From Planktomarina sp. (GTDB taxonomy: Bacteria; Pseudomonadota; Alphaproteobacteria; Rhodobacterales; Rhodobacteraceae), in NCBI GenBank assembly GCA_022425445.1, contig JAKMFM010000115.1, positions 1 through 14,670 of the forward strand: DNA of 14,670 nucleotides, given 5' to 3'. Below, one piece after another: positions 12,583-14,670 of the stretch; the first letter of the stretch is position 1, and the number at the start of each line of letters is the position of its first letter. The position numbers and the translations under genes are program-made. The notes beneath the pieces are model-generated. The model did not search any database. It was not told the origin of the DNA and saw nothing but the letters and a program-made list of their open reading frames with translations.

Positions 12583-14094
12583 CTATCCGTTGCCTTTGCC
12601 CGCGAAATTTGCAGCATCTGCCGCAGCGGTCCACACGGCTTTGGCCTTGTTCACAGTCTCTTGGTATTCTGCCTCGGGATCACTGTCATAGACAACGCCG
12701 CCGCCGGCCTGTGAATAGAGCTTGCCATCTTTGAGCACAGCTGTGCGCAGCGCGATACAGATGTCCATATCGCCACCGGCAGAGAAATATCCGCAACCGC
12801 CGCCGTAAACACCGCGTTTTTCCGGCTCCAACTCATCAATTATTTGCATGGCTCGAACTTTGGGCGCGCCCGATAGCGTGCCGGCGGGAAGGCCCGCCAA
12901 CAGTGCAGCCACGGCATCATGCGCCGGATCTAGCTCACCTACGACATTCGAGACGATATGCATCACATGGCTATAACGTTCCACAGTGAATTTTTCTGTC
13001 GGGCGCACCGTGCCAATTTTAGCAACCCTGCCAACGTCATTGCGCCCCAGATCTAAAAGCATGAGATGTTCAGCAAGCTCTTTCGGATCCGCCAAGAGGT
13101 CAGCTTCTAGGAATTTATCTTCTTCAGCATTGGCGCCGCGTTTTCGCGTGCCGGCGATGGGGCGAATCGTAACTTCATTGTCCATCAACCGCACCAGAAT
13201 CTCCGGGCTTGCGCCGATGATTTGGAAGTCGCCGTAATTAAAAAAGAACATAAATGGCGAGGGGTTCACGCGCCGCAACGCCCGATACATGGCGAAAGGC
13301 GGCAATGTGAAGTCTTGCGCCCAGCGTTGGGCTGGCACCACCTGGAAGATATCTCCGGCTTTGATGTATTCCTTCGCTTTTTCAACAGCCGCGAGGTAGC
13401 CCTCTTTGGTGAAATTTGACGCGGGCGCACCCACATGTGCCGCTCCGCTGAGTTCTCTATGGGTTGAGCTCACGGGCCGCTCGAGATCACGCAACGCATC
13501 CATGACCCTTTCGGCCGCTTGGGCATAGGCTGCGCGGGCAGTGAGGCCCGAGTTGACCCATGCCGGCGAGACAAGTGTCACCTCACCTTTGACGCCATCC
13601 AGCACGGCCACAACCGTTGGGCGGATCATGACGGCATCGGGCACGCCGATGGGATCTGGGTTGATATTCGGCAAATGCTCCACCAAGCGGATCATATCAT
13701 AGCCGAGATAGCCAAAAAGGCCGGCCGCTGCTGCGGGTAAATCAGCCGGCATATCAATGCGGCACTCTTCAATTAATGCGCGCAGCTCATCTAAGGGATT
13801 ACCCTCCTGCGGCACAAAACTGTTGGCATCATACCGAGCTTCGCGGTTGAGTTCACTGGTCTTGCCCCGGCAGCGCCAAATCAAATCCGGCTTAAGTCCG
13901 ACAATGGAATACCTGCCTCTGACTTCTCCGCCAGTTACACTCTCGAGGATAAAACTATCTTTCTGCGCCTCAGACAGTTTGAGCATGACCGAGACGGGCG
14001 TATCTAGATCGGCGGCGAGGCGTGAATAAACCAGCTGATTTTCTCCCGCCTCATATTTGGCGGCAAATTCTTCGTAAGACGGTGTGAGTTCCAT
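12583..14094 (-). CDS. trpE: Anthranilate synthase component I
   Basis: The 503-residue cytoplasmic enzyme makes anthranilate from chorismate, using ammonia from glutamine supplied by TrpG. It is the first committed step to tryptophan. The N-terminal regulatory region carries an LLES-like motif (ILES, 49-52) that in TrpE binds tryptophan for feedback control. The catalytic domain has SPFMFFFNYGDF, IIGASPEILVR, PIAGTRKRG, LLDLGRNDVGRV, GTLSGAPKVRAM and GGGVVYDSDPEAEY, all standard. Length is normal. It begins five bases after the upstream isomerase stop, so the two form an operon. No trpG is seen downstream; the SoxG-like gene follows instead. Confidence 0.96.
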   Translation of the reverse strand: MELTPSYEEFAAKYEAGENQLVYSRLAADLDTPVSVMLKLSEAQKDSFILESVTGGEVRGRYSIVGLKPDLIWRCRGKTSELNREARYDANSFVPQEGNPLDELRALIEECRIDMPADLPAAAAGLFGYLGYDMIRLVEHLPNINPDPIGVPDAVMIRPTVVAVLDGVKGEVTLVSPAWVNSGLTARAAYAQAAERVMDALRDLERPVSSTHRELSGAAHVGAPASNFTKEGYLAAVEKAKEYIKAGDIFQVVPAQRWAQDFTLPPFAMYRALRRVNPSPFMFFFNYGDFQIIGASPEILVRLMDNEVTIRPIAGTRKRGANAEEDKFLEADLLADPKELAEHLMLLDLGRNDVGRVAKIGTVRPTEKFTVERYSHVMHIVSNVVGELDPAHDAVAALLAGLPAGTLSGAPKVRAMQIIDELEPEKRGVYGGGCGYFSAGGDMDICIALRTAVLKDGKLYSQAGGGVVYDSDPEAEYQETVNKAKAVWTAAADAANFAGKGNG

Positions 14095-14099
14095 TGGGT

Positions 14100-14670
14100 T
14101 TACCCGCCGCCCAGCAGGCTGTTGTTGACAGAGCGCAGGGCTGTCGGGTTGATCTCAACATCGACAGCACCGCGTGCAGCGTTGCTGAAGGCTTCAAAAA
14201 CATCGCGCGCCAGGGTGCTGTCAATATGATTGCCCAGTATTTTTTGCAGCGATTGCACTTGTGCGTCTTCAAAATCGGCAACATGGATGGCGCGTGGAAT
14301 GACGATGATGACGCCGTCGTCCGCGTCCAGCACAGCGGCTCTGCCCGGCTCTGTTTCAAAAGCCGTCATCACCAAAGCCGGCGGCGTACCGTCGACGCTG
14401 TCACTGCGGTTCATATCGTCTTGTAGATTTTCTGTCAGGCCAAAGCTGGCCAGGGGCGCGTCGAGTGAGACCTGCGGCGCGATGCGTTCGGCCATCGCAA
14501 GCAGTTGCTGCTGAACTTGTTGGGCGGTCCAGCTTTCGACGGCGGCGTCTCGGACGCTGGCGAGGGGCTGCAACTCTGCGGGCAATTGTCCATCAAGGCG
14601 CAGAGCGAAGATGCCATTATCGCTCAAAGATTTCAGAGCTGGAAAATCGTCTGCTGTGACAGCGGCCGCA
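14100..14670 (-). CDS. Peptidyl-prolyl isomerase, PpiD/SurA type (partial, C-terminal part)
   Basis: The frame is open to the right edge and encodes about 189 C-terminal residues. It reads in as AAAVTADDFPALKSLSDNGIFALRLD, then PAELQPLASVRDAAVESWTAQQV, and a helical tail ending NPTALRSVNNSLLGGG. This resembles the C-terminal region of the large membrane-anchored SurA N-terminal/parvulin isomerases that sit just upstream of trpE in many Rhodobacterales. A TTG at 14627 is not the start, since the frame continues upstream with family-like sequence. The N-terminal anchor and most of the isomerase domain lie outside the window, so activity cannot be judged. Confidence 0.75.
   Translation of the reverse strand, partial: AAAVTADDFPALKSLSDNGIFALRLDGQLPAELQPLASVRDAAVESWTAQQVQQQLLAMAERIAPQVSLDAPLASFGLTENLQDDMNRSDSVDGTPPALVMTAFETEPGRAAVLDADDGVIIVIPRAIHVADFEDAQVQSLQKILGNHIDSTLARDVFEAFSNAARGAVDVEINPTALRSVNNSLLGGG

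Noticed and set aside
14100..14627. A self-standing small gene starting at TTG 14627
   Set aside because: The frame continues without a stop to the window edge with sequence that fits the same isomerase family, so it is the tail of a larger gene.
1..14670. Mobile elements, CRISPR arrays, tRNA or rRNA genes
   Set aside because: No transposase or integrase, no regularly spaced repeats, and no tRNA or rRNA sequence were recognised; gene packing is tight throughout.

Overview
The window is a nearly complete alphaproteobacterial sox (thiosulfate oxidation) locus. It is flanked on the right by tryptophan and folding genes transcribed the other way. The gene order soxR-soxS (leftward) | soxVW-soxXYZA-soxBCD (rightward), the Tat/Sec signal peptides, the SoxCD-type sulfur dehydrogenase, the C4-type 5-aminolevulinate synthase and the adjacent peptidyl-prolyl isomerase-trpE pair all point to Rhodobacterales, most likely a marine Roseobacter-lineage bacterium. 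Base composition looks only moderately GC-rich for that group, so a lineage such as the RCA cluster is conceivable; that is a guess, not a demonstrated assignment.

Layout. 1-155 (minus): N-terminal part of the ArsR-family repressor SoxR. 232-591 (minus): the periplasmic thioredoxin SoxS. 592-661: a compact divergent regulatory region with face-to-face promoters and two operator-like sites. 662-1972: soxV (CcdA-type electron carrier through the membrane) and soxW (thioredoxin). 1973-2098: intergenic region with a clean inverted repeat, the expected second SoxR operator. 2099-4219: soxX, soxY, soxZ, soxA. 4229-4270: a hairpin with a T-rich tail between soxA and soxB. 4321-8335: soxB, soxC, soxD. 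8354-8390: a strong terminator-like hairpin. 8407-10584: an unusual tail of a periplasmic DsrE-like protein, a periplasmic DUF302 protein and hemA. 12465-10594 (minus): two translationally coupled periplasmic metallo-beta-lactamase-fold proteins resembling SoxG and SoxH of Paracoccus. 14094-12583 (minus): trpE. 14670-14100 (minus): C-terminal part of a PpiD/SurA-like peptidyl-prolyl isomerase.

How it works together. SoxXA (c-type cytochrome) attaches thiosulfate to the C-terminal cysteine of SoxY in SoxYZ. SoxB hydrolyses off sulfate, and SoxCD oxidises the remaining sulfane sulfur. SoxV with SoxW/SoxS supplies reductant to the periplasm, keeping the SoxY cysteine and other thiols active. HemA would add heme precursor for the five c-type heme sites encoded here (one in SoxX, two in SoxA, two in SoxD).

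Most notable points: (1) the same operator motif, ATTC-N8-GAAT (known for the SqrR/BigR-type sulfur-sensing ArsR repressors), appears at the soxS/soxV divergent promoter, at soxW/soxX, and again in front of the distant, opposite-strand metallo-hydrolase pair, tying that pair to the sox regulon; (2) soxE and soxF are absent after soxD and are replaced by dsrE-like + DUF302 + hemA; (3) two intrinsic-terminator-like hairpins divide the main operon; (4) the SoxH-like hydrolase has lost most of the canonical zinc motif.
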